Assembly: GCF_009674725.1 (NCBI RefSeq)
Contig: NZ_WKKH01000014.1
Coordinates: 1 to 64,000, forward strand
Direction of reading: 5' to 3'
Origin: Pedobacter petrophilus
GTDB lineage: Bacteria > Bacteroidota > Bacteroidia > Sphingobacteriales > Sphingobacteriaceae
Length of the DNA: 64,000 bases
Below, one piece after another: positions 1-7,801 of the stretch (positions within the stretch are counted from its first letter, which is position 1; each line of letters starts with the position of its first letter). Below the pieces are notes generated by a model that was not told the origin of the DNA, did no database searches, and saw nothing but the letters and a program-made list of their open reading frames with translations. A program made the translations under genes and the position numbers.

Positions 1-93
1 ATATAAGAAAATAAACCCATAAAAACAAGTCAAATAGTTGGTAATCAGATATTTAAACACTTAACTTAATGACATTGCGCGTGCGCCAGCGAA

Positions 94-261
94 GAAACGA
101 AATAACGAGAAACATTTTTTTATTTCATGGTAAATTGTTTCTATTGCGAGAAACAAAATTTGGAGAAACTTTTTTTTGTTTCTCGATAAATTGTTTCTCC
201 AACCCGAAACAAAATGATTGTAAACTTTTTTTTGTTTCCTGTAAATTTGTTTACAACAATA
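94..261. repeat. 56-bp hairpin repeat, three units (cluster 1)
   Basis: Three units start at 94, 150 and 206, exactly 56 bp apart. Each begins GAAACAAAAT or a close variant and holds a left arm (unit offsets 10-19), a T-run, an internal GTTTC and a right arm (offsets 43-52). In unit 2 the arms TTGGAGAAAC (160-169) and GTTTCTCCAA (193-202) pair perfectly. In unit 3 TTGTAAAC (218-225) pairs with GTTTACAA (249-256). Unit 1 is decayed to about 6 bp. A second cluster of the same repeat lies at 4114-4225 in the same orientation. Nothing else was recognised in 1-432 apart from the region before the regulator gene. Confidence 0.75.
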
Positions 262-432
262 GCTTAAGAACGATTGTAGAAGGATTTTAGTTAAAAGTAG
301 ATTTTTGGAGGTTGAGAAATGAGCAATGAGACATACGCGCCGGCAGCAATGATAGTAACTTACCATTAAACTTGGTATCATACATCATTATCCATTGCAC
401 AACACTTGTGTAAATTAATTATATTTGGTGCT

Positions 433-828
433 ATGGAAACACCTACAAAATCTGGCAAAACGCACATCGGAAGAAAAATCAGCCGTATTAGAGAAATCAG
501 AGGAATTAAACAAGATTTCCTGGCTGTTGAATTAGGCGTAAGCCAGCAAACTATCTCCAAAATTGAGCAGAGTGAAGAGGTGGAAGAGGCAACATTAGAA
601 AAAATTGCAGGTGTACTGGGTGTGAGTGCTGAAGCAATAAAGAATTTTAATGAAGATGCTATTTTGAGCATTATCTCTAATACATTTACGAGCAACGATA
701 GTTCCACAATCAACGCTATTAATATGCAGTGCACTTTCAATCCATTAGATAAAGTAGTAGAACTTTATGAGCGCCTACTTGCCAGCGAACGGGAAAAGAT
801 GGAAATTTTGAAAAACGGCAATCAATAA
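433..828 (+). CDS. XRE-family helix-turn-helix transcriptional regulator
   Basis: A 131-residue small DNA-binding protein. Residues about 12-60 form a Cro/CI-type HTH: IGRKISRIREIRGIKQ, then FLAVELGVSQQTISKIEQ, then the ATLEKIAGVLGVS helix. The C-terminal part (ERLLASEREKMEILKNGNQ) looks like a helical dimerisation tail, as in many Bacteroidota XRE regulators. An upstream TTG at 406 would add nine residues, but the ATG at 433 fits the family N-terminus better. The gene stands alone. It lies just after the 56-bp repeat cluster and 1 kb from a PIN-type toxin pair. Its target is not visible. The family call is firm; any function beyond DNA binding is inference. Confidence 0.85.
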   Translation: METPTKSGKTHIGRKISRIREIRGIKQDFLAVELGVSQQTISKIEQSEEVEEATLEKIAGVLGVSAEAIKNFNEDAILSIISNTFTSNDSSTINAINMQCTFNPLDKVVELYERLLASEREKMEILKNGNQ

Positions 829-1093
829 CAAGCATCTAAATAACTAAAAAGAGACCGTTTCTATAACCTGCCCTCGCTAGCGCAGTCGCGCGTGTGAAGC
901 TATTTATGATTTAGTTATCAAGCAGAAAAGTGATTTAATCCGATATCTTGCAATAAAATCGTCGAAATTGATATACCGCAGATAGATAGCATCGGCTTGA
1001 AACACATACGCGTCAAGCATGCGCCAGCATTGCGTTTGGCATTTTTTTTAATATATAGCCACTTACCAGAAAAGGTTTACATTATCATTTAAA

Positions 1094-1630
1094 ATGGGTT
1101 TCGGACTTGCTTTACTCTTCATATTTATAATTTTCCCAACAACGATAATTCTTCTCGTACTGTGGATATCAACAAAAAAAAGACTGTATGGCAAAATTCT
1201 TGGCCTGTTTTGGACAGCAATTCTTCTACTAATTATTACCTCATCAACCTGGGCATGGTTTACGGCTAAGAAAGTACTTAAAAAAGAAGATTACTATGGA
1301 GAATACATTATTAATAGAGATTATTTTCCTGGTAAGCAAGCAGACTGGCAATATGATCACTATCGTTTTGAAATCAAAAGGAACGATTCAATATTTTTCT
1401 ATGTAACAGATCGGGATAAAATTTTGAAAACATTTCGTGGTAAAATTGTCACGTCTGCACCTTATCGGTCGGTTCATATTAAACCCTTAATGGAAGAACC
1501 AACCTATCATATCATGGAGGCATTCCCTACTACTTACCGGAGTGCATGGAGTTTTTATTTGGTATTCTATTCCTCAAAGTTTAATAACGTCTATTTTAAA
1601 AAAGGCCATTGGAAACAGTTAAAAGACTAA
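1094..1630 (+). CDS. hypothetical membrane protein with two N-terminal TM segments
   Basis: A 178-residue protein I do not recognise. Residues about 2-26 and 33-55 are strongly hydrophobic and separated by a short basic loop (STKKRLYGK), predicting a hairpin in the inner membrane. The remaining 120 residues are soluble, rich in aromatic residues and charged (for example DYFPGKQADWQYDHYRFEI). No catalytic motif is visible. It stands alone between the XRE regulator and the PIN pair, with noncoding DNA of about 265 bp before it and 127 bp after it. The upstream stretch has local GC-richer patches (around 870-890 and 990-1040) unlike the surrounding AT-rich DNA. It is a genuine-looking gene of unknown role. 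Confidence 0.7.
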   Translation: MGFGLALLFIFIIFPTTIILLVLWISTKKRLYGKILGLFWTAILLLIITSSTWAWFTAKKVLKKEDYYGEYIINRDYFPGKQADWQYDHYRFEIKRNDSIFFYVTDRDKILKTFRGKIVTSAPYRSVHIKPLMEEPTYHIMEAFPTTYRSAWSFYLVFYSSKFNNVYFKKGHWKQLKD

Positions 1631-1757
1631 GAGGCTTAAACTTTTTTATATGTTTAAATCACTAGTTCAAAACCTACCATTACTAGCGCAAGTCTTAGTG
1701 TCCTGGCAAGCGGGCTGTATGACTTGTGCTCTAATTAATAAGTATGGTACTAGGATT

Positions 1758-2339
1758 TTACAATAGCGCATGCAAATAATTTGCAGTATCGATAAGCCCA
1801 TTCCTACGCAGGCTTTCCAATACTTGATATTCATCCATTGCGGGATTCTTCCGGTTCAGAACCATCTCGCGGAAAGCCTTAATTGCTTGCTCCTGATTCA
1901 GATCGATGATATCGGTGAGAAAATCATCAGCACTTTTGGCCTTCAAGCCGAAAGCGTCCAGATATTCCTCTGGAAAATCTTTCAGGTTATTGGTAACGAT
2001 CACATTTGCGTTCGTTTTAATTGCAGCCGCAAGCACATGACGGTCATCCTCATCCGGTAGTTGAAGCTGCGGAATAAGGCCTTCATAATTACCCACCAAA
2101 GCATCTGGGAAAGCCTGGTTTGCCTTTTGCACCCGCTTTTCAGCTTCCCTTTCTTCCACGCCATGCCTGAGCATCACTTCTTTCCACTCACAAAAAATAT
2201 TAGTACCCCACTTGGGCGTATAAAGATCATAATGCGCAAACCAAAAAAGCAGGTCCCTGATCACAACTGGATAGATGACATTGGTATCCAATACTGCCTT
2301 AAACCTTACACTATGAATCATACAATCCGAGTTCATCAT
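1758..2339 (-). CDS. PIN-domain ribonuclease, probable toxin of a TA pair
   Basis: A 193-residue PIN-fold nuclease. The acidic residues expected for metal binding are visible: D18 in KAVLDTNVIYP, the run DEDD at 96-99 in LPDEDDRHVLAAAIK, and D121 in VTNNLKDFPEEY. Known PIN toxins cleave RNA and are held in check by the partner protein. The reading frame overlaps the 3' end of the upstream HTH gene by 29 bp, typical of a translationally coupled toxin-antitoxin operon with the antitoxin first. Two adjacent ATGs (MM) open the frame, and a third at residue 7 would shorten the overlap. The length is normal for PIN_3-like proteins. The nuclease fold is well supported; the toxin role is inferred from gene order. 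Confidence 0.82.
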   Translation of the reverse strand: MMNSDCMIHSVRFKAVLDTNVIYPVVIRDLLFWFAHYDLYTPKWGTNIFCEWKEVMLRHGVEEREAEKRVQKANQAFPDALVGNYEGLIPQLQLPDEDDRHVLAAAIKTNANVIVTNNLKDFPEEYLDAFGLKAKSADDFLTDIIDLNQEQAIKAFREMVLNRKNPAMDEYQVLESLRRNGLIDTANYLHALL

Positions 2340-2766
2340 CAGCGCCCATGATGTCGATAATATTATTCTTCTGCTGCACTTTCATTTTTTCTCTGTAAGC
2401 CACAACATCCTCGAATTTGATCCTGCGGTGCTTACCCACCTTGATAAACTCAATAGCCCCCTCTTCCAGTAATTTCACTAAATATGGCCTTGAACATCCC
2501 AATATCTCGGCTGCCTTCTGGGTAGTTACCTCTGTTGCCATTGGAACTATAGAAACAGGCTTGCCTTCACCCATAGCCTTTAAAATATCGCCAAGAAATA
2601 CCAAAGCCCTGGCAGGTATCTTAATGCGTTCGCCCGTCTCCTCAATCTCAATCTCAGTATGTTCAGAATGGATGTTGGAGAGTATCGATGATAAAGCTGG
2701 TAAAGATTCTATGGCCATCTTCTGCTCTGTTTTGGAAGGACGGCGTATTTGATCGGTTGAAATCAT
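2311..2766 (-). CDS. excisionase-type HTH protein, probable antitoxin of the PIN pair
   Basis: A 151-residue protein. Residues about 80-127 form a MerR/excisionase-like (HTH_17) domain: TTQKAAEILGCSRPYLVKLL followed by IKVGKHRRIKFEDVVAYREK. The preceding region (IKIPARALVFLGDILKAMGEGK) is typical of antitoxins of this class. I take the ATG at 2766; the frame stays open upstream to 2877, but that part encodes an unlikely hydrophobic, Phe-rich stretch derived from AT-rich repeat DNA. Upstream, 2787-2835 holds short direct repeats of the type aaacgaaataaa, a possible autoregulatory operator. It overlaps the PIN gene by 29 bp. The protein probably binds its own promoter and neutralises the nuclease (family knowledge plus inference). 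Confidence 0.8.
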   Translation of the reverse strand: MISTDQIRRPSKTEQKMAIESLPALSSILSNIHSEHTEIEIEETGERIKIPARALVFLGDILKAMGEGKPVSIVPMATEVTTQKAAEILGCSRPYLVKLLEEGAIEFIKVGKHRRIKFEDVVAYREKMKVQQKNNIIDIMGADDELGLYDS

Positions 2767-2934
2767 GCTGCAATTTTCTACGAAGTTAAACAAAAAACAC
2801 AAACGAAATAAACGAAATAAATAAAATAAACAAAAACCAACAAACCAAACGGAGCAATAGTTTGAAAAAAGAAACACATCATAACAGTACGAACAAAAAA
2901 CTGTAAAAAGTTAAGGATACAAAAACAGGGAGAA

Positions 2935-3156
2935 ATGAAATTTATCAATTTCAAAGAACAAGCTCATAGTGGTACAATGACTAACTGACGATCGACTGCA
3001 ACGTCTGAACTATCGACTGTAAAGTCTGAACTGCCGACTGCAACCTCTGAACTATCGACTGCAACGCCTGAACTACCGACTGTAACCTCTGAACTATCGA
3101 CTGCAAGTATGGAACTGCCTCCATTTGCGCGTTATTCTTCAAAAAGATTTCGTTAA
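2935..3156 (+). pseudogene. possible small gene interrupted by an in-frame TGA
   Basis: An ATG at 2935 follows a purine-rich stretch (agggagaa). It opens a frame that reads MKFINFKEQAHSGTMTN, meets TGA at 2986-2988, and then continues open for 55 codons to TAA at 3154-3156. The second half is a heptad-like repeat of the type TSELSTA, ending in ELPPFARYSSKRFR. It could be a broken small gene, a 17-residue peptide, or chance openness of a 21-bp repeat that lacks stops in this frame. I do not recognise a family. Confidence 0.25.
2986..3118. repeat. 21-bp minisatellite, about six copies
   Basis: Tandem units of the form TATCGACTGTAAAGTCTGAAC, with variants such as CTGCCGACTGCAACCTCTGAA, repeat with a 21-bp period. 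Units differ at a few positions (tatcg/taccg/tgccg; gtaa/gcaa). Similar CTGCCAACTG-type simple repeats are common between genes in this group of bacteria, and a short one occurs at 27367-27392. The rest of 2767-3256 is AT-rich and otherwise featureless. Confidence 0.8.
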
Positions 3157-3256
3157 TTATTTTATTGTATCTATCTTAGTTGTGCAGATTAATAAATAAC
3201 ATATTTTTTCACCTAACAACGAGATATCAACTTCACAATTAAATTTCAAAAATATT

Positions 3257-3362
3257 CCTGGACGAGCGTTTTAGAAACGTATTTTCTCATATCTCTGAAA
3301 AGAGTTATTTGTTAGTCTGCAGCGTCCAGGGACTTTTATTTTAATGTTATGCAGACTAACAA
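3257..3362 (+). promoter_or_regulatory. structured leader with interlocking stems over the start codon
   Basis: Two perfect inverted repeats interlock. Stem A pairs CCTGGACG (3257-3264) with CGTCCAGG (3323-3330). Stem B pairs TTGTTAGTCTGC (3309-3320) with GCAGACTAACAA (3351-3362), and its right arm contains the G of the ATG at 3349. Inside stem A lie two small hairpins: CGTTT/AAACG (3267-3279), and CTCT-GAAA-AGAG (3293-3304), which has a GNRA-type tetraloop and extra A/T pairs outside. Because one arm of B lies within A's loop, the stems form either a pseudoknot or alternative folds. This is consistent with translational control of the following gene. That role is inference. Confidence 0.5.
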
Positions 3363-3882
3363 AAGTAAAAACCGAAACACACAGTTCCCTGATCAGGTAG
3401 TAGCTGTAAACGAATTTCAAAAGCTTATTGAAGCCTATTTTGAAATGAATAGTTTATCAGAAGTAAATCGAATACTTACTGAAATGCTGAGTGCATCTAC
3501 CGGGCCCGATCCACGATCGGGTAAACATCATCCTATTACTATTGCCAACACACTTTACAAGGTAAACAATATCATTAATCTGTTTACCAAAGCTAAACCT
3601 TTAGCCAATAAAGCATCCTTTCGGCATTCCGTTAAAAACCAACCTTATAATTTACAAGCAGTTGGCCATTTCGATATAGCGCAACTATCCGAACTATTAC
3701 ATTATGGATTAAGTGCCTTTATCTTTCAGGAAGAAGGTTTTGAAGGGGCAACCTTAAATTTTTCTGCCGAAATTATCCCTGCATATAAAATGATTTATGA
3801 CTGGTTTACCGATTGCGATGCCTGGTATACAGCTGTAAAGAGGAATGAAAGTGGAAGGATAGTTTCAAATGAAATAAATTAA
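3349..3882 (+). CDS. hypothetical protein behind a structured leader
   Basis: A 177-residue soluble, apparently cytoplasmic protein that I cannot assign. It has no signal peptide, membrane segment or recognisable catalytic motif. Predicted helices dominate (VNEFQKLIEAYFEMNSLSEV; NTLYKVNNIINLFTKAK). A Gly-Pro-rich turn (STGPDPRSGKHH) sits near residues 50-62 and the tail is acidic/aromatic (AYKMIYDWFTDCDAWYTAVK). The ATG at 3349 is embedded in the right arm of a 12-bp inverted repeat. It stands alone and is followed by a good hairpin terminator, so it is probably a monocistronic unit. Its function is unknown. Confidence 0.7.
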   Translation: MQTNKSKNRNTQFPDQVVAVNEFQKLIEAYFEMNSLSEVNRILTEMLSASTGPDPRSGKHHPITIANTLYKVNNIINLFTKAKPLANKASFRHSVKNQPYNLQAVGHFDIAQLSELLHYGLSAFIFQEEGFEGATLNFSAEIIPAYKMIYDWFTDCDAWYTAVKRNESGRIVSNEIN

Positions 3883-3894
3883 TAGCTATTTGGT

Positions 3895-3927
3895 TTTAGG
3901 CGTTTGTTTTTAAAGCAGGCGCCTAAA
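3895..3927 (+). terminator. hairpin terminator after the 3349 gene
   Basis: TTTAGGCG (3895-3902) pairs perfectly with CGCCTAAA (3920-3927) across a 17-nt T-rich loop, 12 bp after the stop codon. The T-tract is weak. The remainder up to 4113 is AT-rich with nothing recognised. Confidence 0.55.
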
Positions 3928-4113
3928 TTATATTATCGGTGGAGTTTTTTAACCAACCAAAACTCGGGCTTCTGGTTTTATCCGAACAAAAATATAAACG
4001 CATTAATTTTTGGCGGGAGACACCGCCCGATAGGTTGAATCTAATTATCAATAAAAAATTCAAGTTTAAAATGCTCTTAGCTAGCCATCTTTAATATTTA
4101 TCAAAACATTTTC

Positions 4114-4225
4114 GAAACAAAATAATTCGAAACATTTTTTTGTTTCGAGAAAAATTGTTTCGAAAACCTGAAACAAAATAACTGGAAACATTTTTTTGTT
4201 TCGAAAAAATTTGTTTCGAAAAGCC
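4114..4225. repeat. 56-bp hairpin repeat, two units (cluster 2)
   Basis: Units start at 4114 and 4170, again 56 bp apart and in the same orientation as the cluster at 94-261. In the first unit TTCGAAAC (4126-4133) pairs with GTTTCGAA (4157-4164). The second is degraded to about 5 bp (GAAAC with GTTTC). The core GAAACATTTTTTTGTTTC is shared with cluster 1. Confidence 0.72.
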
Positions 4226-4277
4226 TTTTCCTTTCAGGGGATGGGGAGTTTGCTGCGAAGAATGCTTTTTCTTGCGC

Positions 4278-4299
4278 CCTTTCCCCTCCCGGGGAAAGG
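4278..4299. repeat. GC-rich hairpin in intergenic repeat DNA
   Basis: CCTTTCCCC (4278-4286) pairs with GGGGAAAGG (4291-4299) across a 4-nt loop. The surrounding C/G-rich text (4230-4325) differs sharply from its AT-rich neighbours and looks like a dispersed intergenic repeat. No gene was found between 3883 and 4493. Confidence 0.5.
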
Positions 4300-4493
4300 T
4301 GCCGATAGGCGGATAGGGGCTGTTTCCCTTCATTTCAATGATTAAATGTAACTTGGTGCGCTTGTAAAGCCTAAAAAAACGAACCCTTTTTATCATCAAT
4401 AAGAAATGGAATTCAATTACTTTAGGCTGTTTCTTCGAACTTGACACACACCATATCGAATCAAAATATTAACAACTCCTTAAAAAACAACCA

Positions 4494-5273
4494 ATGAAAT
4501 TAACAGACAAGCAGATAGAATTTGGTTTTAACTACTATTTTAAAGCAGAACACGATCAGATTAAATCGATTGTTGAAGTTTCAGAATACAATGGCGAAGA
4601 GAAACTGATGATCAATTGTACGCAGCTAGGCGATTCTTTTACCCATCAATATAAAACCCAGAAAGATAAAAAGCGTGTGGTAACAGAATGGTGTGATTTT
4701 TTATCCCACAATGAAACAGCCTTTAAAGAGCTACATTTTGGAACCAGAATGCCACAAGAACTTTTTGATGCGGTTTGCAAGCAAAAACTACTAAAGCGGC
4801 TGGAAATTAAGTGGGGTGGTTATAAGGACATTTCAGCAATTGAAAATCTGGAAAATATCGAACTCCTCCATATGGGTTCTGGTGCAGGTGTGGAATCGAT
4901 TAAGCCCTTAGCTAAACTTGCAAAACTGATCGGCTTATCGGTAGAGAACTTCCAAAAAATCACCTCTTATACTGAACTTTCAAATCTATCTGCGCTCGAA
5001 AGTTTGAGCATTGAGGGTGATGCCTTCGGACCACAATACATCAAAATAGATCATCTTGATTTTCTAAGTGCAATGCCTCAACTCAAATTTTTCCGACTGT
5101 TGGCAGAAAGGCTGCAGAGCAAAGATTACAGCCCTGTTTTGTTGCTGAAAAACCTCGAACACCTATCTTTGAGCGCAAATAAAGAGGTTTTGAAACGCTA
5201 TGATCAACTCTTGGAATTACCCGAATTGAAATGGGGAACAATCAAAAACAGACCTGAATTATATAGGAAGTAA
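4494..5273 (+). CDS. leucine-rich-repeat-like protein
   Basis: A 259-residue cytoplasmic protein with no signal peptide. From about residue 95 it shows irregular leucine-rich repeats with the spacing LxxLxIxxxx: LLKRLEIKWGGYKDISAIEN, then LENIELLHMGSG, LAKLIGLSVENF, LSALESLSIEGD, LPQLKFFRLLAE-type segments and LKNLEHLSLSAN. Such repeats make a curved protein-binding surface. The N-terminal 90 residues are unrelated and charged. It has no operon partner; the next gene is convergent on the other strand. The protein-binding role follows from the repeat class, and its partner is unknown. Its place beside SUFU and DUF6985 proteins suggests it belongs to the same accessory island. Confidence 0.7.
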   Translation: MKLTDKQIEFGFNYYFKAEHDQIKSIVEVSEYNGEEKLMINCTQLGDSFTHQYKTQKDKKRVVTEWCDFLSHNETAFKELHFGTRMPQELFDAVCKQKLLKRLEIKWGGYKDISAIENLENIELLHMGSGAGVESIKPLAKLAKLIGLSVENFQKITSYTELSNLSALESLSIEGDAFGPQYIKIDHLDFLSAMPQLKFFRLLAERLQSKDYSPVLLLKNLEHLSLSANKEVLKRYDQLLELPELKWGTIKNRPELYRK

Positions 5274-5366
5274 AAATCAAACATTTTTTTTATTTAAGTA
5301 ACACTTAAGAAATAGATGCTGAAATAATTCACCATGAGGGGTGGCTATGGGTTTTTCGAAAAACCT

Positions 5367-5386
5367 TCCTCCTGAACTTGTTTCAG
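5367..5386. repeat. dispersed intergenic repeat, copy 1
   Basis: The 20-mer TCCTCCTGAACTTGTTTCAG occurs here and again at 11624-11643. In both places an imperfect palindrome and a GTCAGCATGACG- or CAGGGTGACG-like end follow. It is a dispersed intergenic repeat between convergent genes, with no coding content. Confidence 0.6.
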
Positions 5387-5478
5387 GATCTAACTTTACT
5401 GCTTGTGAAATAGATACTGAAATAACGTCAGCATGACGTTGAATGTGGGCGTACAGCTGTAAATTGTGCTTTATTCTT

Positions 5479-7062
5479 CTATTTTTTCCTAAGCGAATTC
5501 ACCAGGTAAAGATGCCAAACCGGAGGAAACATCATCGCTTTTTTTTCATACCAGAGCTGTAATAAAGGATCAAAAATAACTTCTTTTTGAAGTGCTGATA
5601 CAGACATTGTCTCGACAATTTCCTTAATCTGATTCATTATTTTTTCGGCTTGCTGTACATCTTTTTTTTCTGCAGCCCATTTGGCGAAAGCAATTAAGGT
5701 GGTGATTTTGCTATCAAACAACACGTATTTCGGTATAGTGCCCGTTCCATCTTCCCCTTCATCCAACAAGTATAAAATTCTTTGGGCGTCTTGTGCCAGA
5801 AATTTTTCAGGGAACTCTGCCAATACAAATCTGAAATAATCAGCTTGTTTTAGCCCTTCAATCAAATTCTCCAAATGGCTTTTGAGTATTTTTTCTGATG
5901 ATTTCAAATCAAACTTCCAGCTTCCCCAACTGCCTAAATGTTTATTTTTATTGGTAAAATCGCCCGATAGCCAACCAGACAGATCATAATAAAAATGCCA
6001 GTCTTTCGGTAAAAATGAAGGTTGCTTTTCCTGCCATTTCAAAATTAAACTGTGCTGCAGGGCAAGGTTGCAGAACAAGGTGCTTTCATCTGCATCCAAT
6101 TTAAGTTGAATAAACAGGCGATGGCCAGGCCCTTCATATTGTTCATCATTAAGATCTTGATACCAAAGCCAGGTATTTTCAGGCTCCATACCAACATAGT
6201 TCCATCCAATACGCACCAGATAGTCATTAATAAAAGGTTGTACAATTTTTATTTTCTCTGGTCCGGTTTCTAAGGCCTGCTGATCTTTTCGGTAGGCCTT
6301 GCGCAGCTGATCTATGCTTTTTGAAAACTCGAGCAGGTAACGGATTTTATAGATTTCCTCCAAACCTGTTGCGCTATCCAGGTTACTTTTTAAATGGGGC
6401 AGCAACAAATAACCCTCCATTTCGCTCCCCATTTTTTGCTTCATAAGCTGATTGCGCAAGGCAATATCACGAATTTCAGTAAAATCCTCATCTTGCGAAA
6501 AACCTTCAAACGTGCCTGGCACACCTTCATCTTCTGCAAAATCGCCTTCTAAAATACCGTTTGCAAGTAAATTATACCACTGCTTTAATAAATCGTTACG
6601 GTGTTGCCTTTCTGCTTCTAACATCATTACTTTAACCAGTTGCAGCATTGAAAGCTGTTGAGGGCTTTTATGATCTGCTTTCGGTAAAATATCAAGTTCA
6701 CATAATCGTTTCCAAAACCAATCTCCGGCATCACAATAGAGGTACATCACCCCATTTCCGCTTTGTGCATAACACATTTCCTTTTCATCCTGAGCATACA
6801 CCCAATCACCATCATCATCCGTAGGAAGCTGTTCATCAGTAATACCCAACTGCGGGTATTTGGCTATAGGGATTTGATACACAAACCTATTTCTAAGTAA
6901 AATATCCATCACCCTGAAATGAGTGTAGCTGGTATCAAAAAATGCTTCTAAACGATACAGGTTAAATAGGAGATCTCGTTTAGTGATCAACTCATCATTA
7001 GAAGACCGGTCTACCAGATAAGTGGTTTCTTCAACAAGATCTTCAATTTCGTGCATTGACAT
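5479..7062 (-). CDS. hypothetical 527-residue protein of a SUFU-linked operon
   Basis: A large soluble protein that I cannot place in a family. There is no signal peptide or membrane segment. Composition is rich in Trp, Tyr and acidic residues, with helical stretches (LQLVKVMMLEAERQHRNDLL; LEEIYKIRYLLEFSKSIDQL) and several aromatic blocks (IGWNYVGMEPENTWLWYQ; WQEKQPSFLPKDWHFYYDL; GSWGSWKFDL). The middle part (about 280-400) has alternating hydrophobics suggestive of a beta domain. It starts 4 bp after the stop of the SUFU gene, so the two are almost certainly co-transcribed and translationally coupled. The pairing with a SUFU protein hints at a role in protein binding or immunity, but nothing in the sequence proves it. 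I am sure of the gene and unsure of its function. Confidence 0.8.
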   Translation of the reverse strand: MSMHEIEDLVEETTYLVDRSSNDELITKRDLLFNLYRLEAFFDTSYTHFRVMDILLRNRFVYQIPIAKYPQLGITDEQLPTDDDGDWVYAQDEKEMCYAQSGNGVMYLYCDAGDWFWKRLCELDILPKADHKSPQQLSMLQLVKVMMLEAERQHRNDLLKQWYNLLANGILEGDFAEDEGVPGTFEGFSQDEDFTEIRDIALRNQLMKQKMGSEMEGYLLLPHLKSNLDSATGLEEIYKIRYLLEFSKSIDQLRKAYRKDQQALETGPEKIKIVQPFINDYLVRIGWNYVGMEPENTWLWYQDLNDEQYEGPGHRLFIQLKLDADESTLFCNLALQHSLILKWQEKQPSFLPKDWHFYYDLSGWLSGDFTNKNKHLGSWGSWKFDLKSSEKILKSHLENLIEGLKQADYFRFVLAEFPEKFLAQDAQRILYLLDEGEDGTGTIPKYVLFDSKITTLIAFAKWAAEKKDVQQAEKIMNQIKEIVETMSVSALQKEVIFDPLLQLWYEKKAMMFPPVWHLYLVNSLRKK

Positions 7063-7066
7063 GGCT

Positions 7067-7723
7067 TTACTTTCTGTTAAGGTCTGTAATCAATAATGGA
7101 TTATCCACTTTAAAACGATCGATCAGTTCTTTTACGGCATCTGTAGTTGGATTAAGCTTCAGTTGTTCTACCTCAGCATTGGTAATACCTACCATTTGCA
7201 GAAAGCTAACTTCACCATGTGGCGTTTGGATTTTACCCAGTTCAGGGTCGAGGGTAAAAACAAAGCCGGTAATTTCGGTTTCCGTATCCAGCCTGATGGG
7301 GCCATTAGCCGGAACAAAATGATTTTCTTCAAACCACTTCCCACTCGAAAACACATAGCGGGCCAGGTTATTCATTACCTGTATGGCCCAGATCGGATCA
7401 TGCTCATCATCCTGAAAAGGTGCCAGCCGGAAAGTAAACTCAAAACCCCATTTACTAAATTCATCACCCGCTTTCTCTTCATCATAATAAAGTTCGCTCA
7501 TGCCGTAACTTACCATGTGCCTGTGAAATTGCTGGTGGTTGCTATCATAAACACTAACCCCATCTATTGGGTCGCTGCCCCCGGCCATATAATGCACCCC
7601 ACACAAAGGTGGGTAATGGCGTGGCTCGATGCCGCTGTAAATCTTATCAAGCTGATGATCAATCGCCTGCCAACCTGGGGTATCTTCTGTTGTAAATTGT
7701 TTTTGATATTCTTCTTTATTCAT
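7067..7723 (-). CDS. SUFU (suppressor of fused) domain protein
   Basis: A 218-residue protein covering a whole bacterial SUFU domain. The opening PGWQAIDHQLDKIYSG, the central HYPPLCGVHYMAGGSDPIDG-type region, and the block SYGMSELYYDEE followed by KWGFEFTFRL match that family. The later part contains WAIQVMNNLARYVFSSGKWF. Bacterial SUFU proteins are often found as immunity or accessory proteins in polymorphic-toxin neighbourhoods; that is family knowledge, and no toxin is visible here. It is first in a two-gene unit (next gene 4 bp downstream), preceded by a 78-bp gap from the DUF6985-type gene on the same strand. It is cytoplasmic and probably works by protein-protein contact. Confidence 0.85.
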   Translation of the reverse strand: MNKEEYQKQFTTEDTPGWQAIDHQLDKIYSGIEPRHYPPLCGVHYMAGGSDPIDGVSVYDSNHQQFHRHMVSYGMSELYYDEEKAGDEFSKWGFEFTFRLAPFQDDEHDPIWAIQVMNNLARYVFSSGKWFEENHFVPANGPIRLDTETEITGFVFTLDPELGKIQTPHGEVSFLQMVGITNAEVEQLKLNPTTDAVKELIDRFKVDNPLLITDLNRK

Positions 7724-7801
7724 TACAATTGCTTTTGTATTCTGGTTATGAGAAACATTATATATTGAATAATGATAACGTATTGAAGGGATAACTTCTT
7801 A

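Noticed and set aside
870-1040. GC-richer patches with gcgcgtgtg- and acgcgtcaagc-like words as possible RNA gene
   Set aside because: No tRNA or rRNA fold, or other recognised RNA motif, can be drawn from them by eye.
4091-4447. A 118-residue minus-strand open frame across the 56-bp repeats
   Set aside because: It is composed of repeat and hairpin DNA with no domain and overlaps the cluster of repeats; open by chance.
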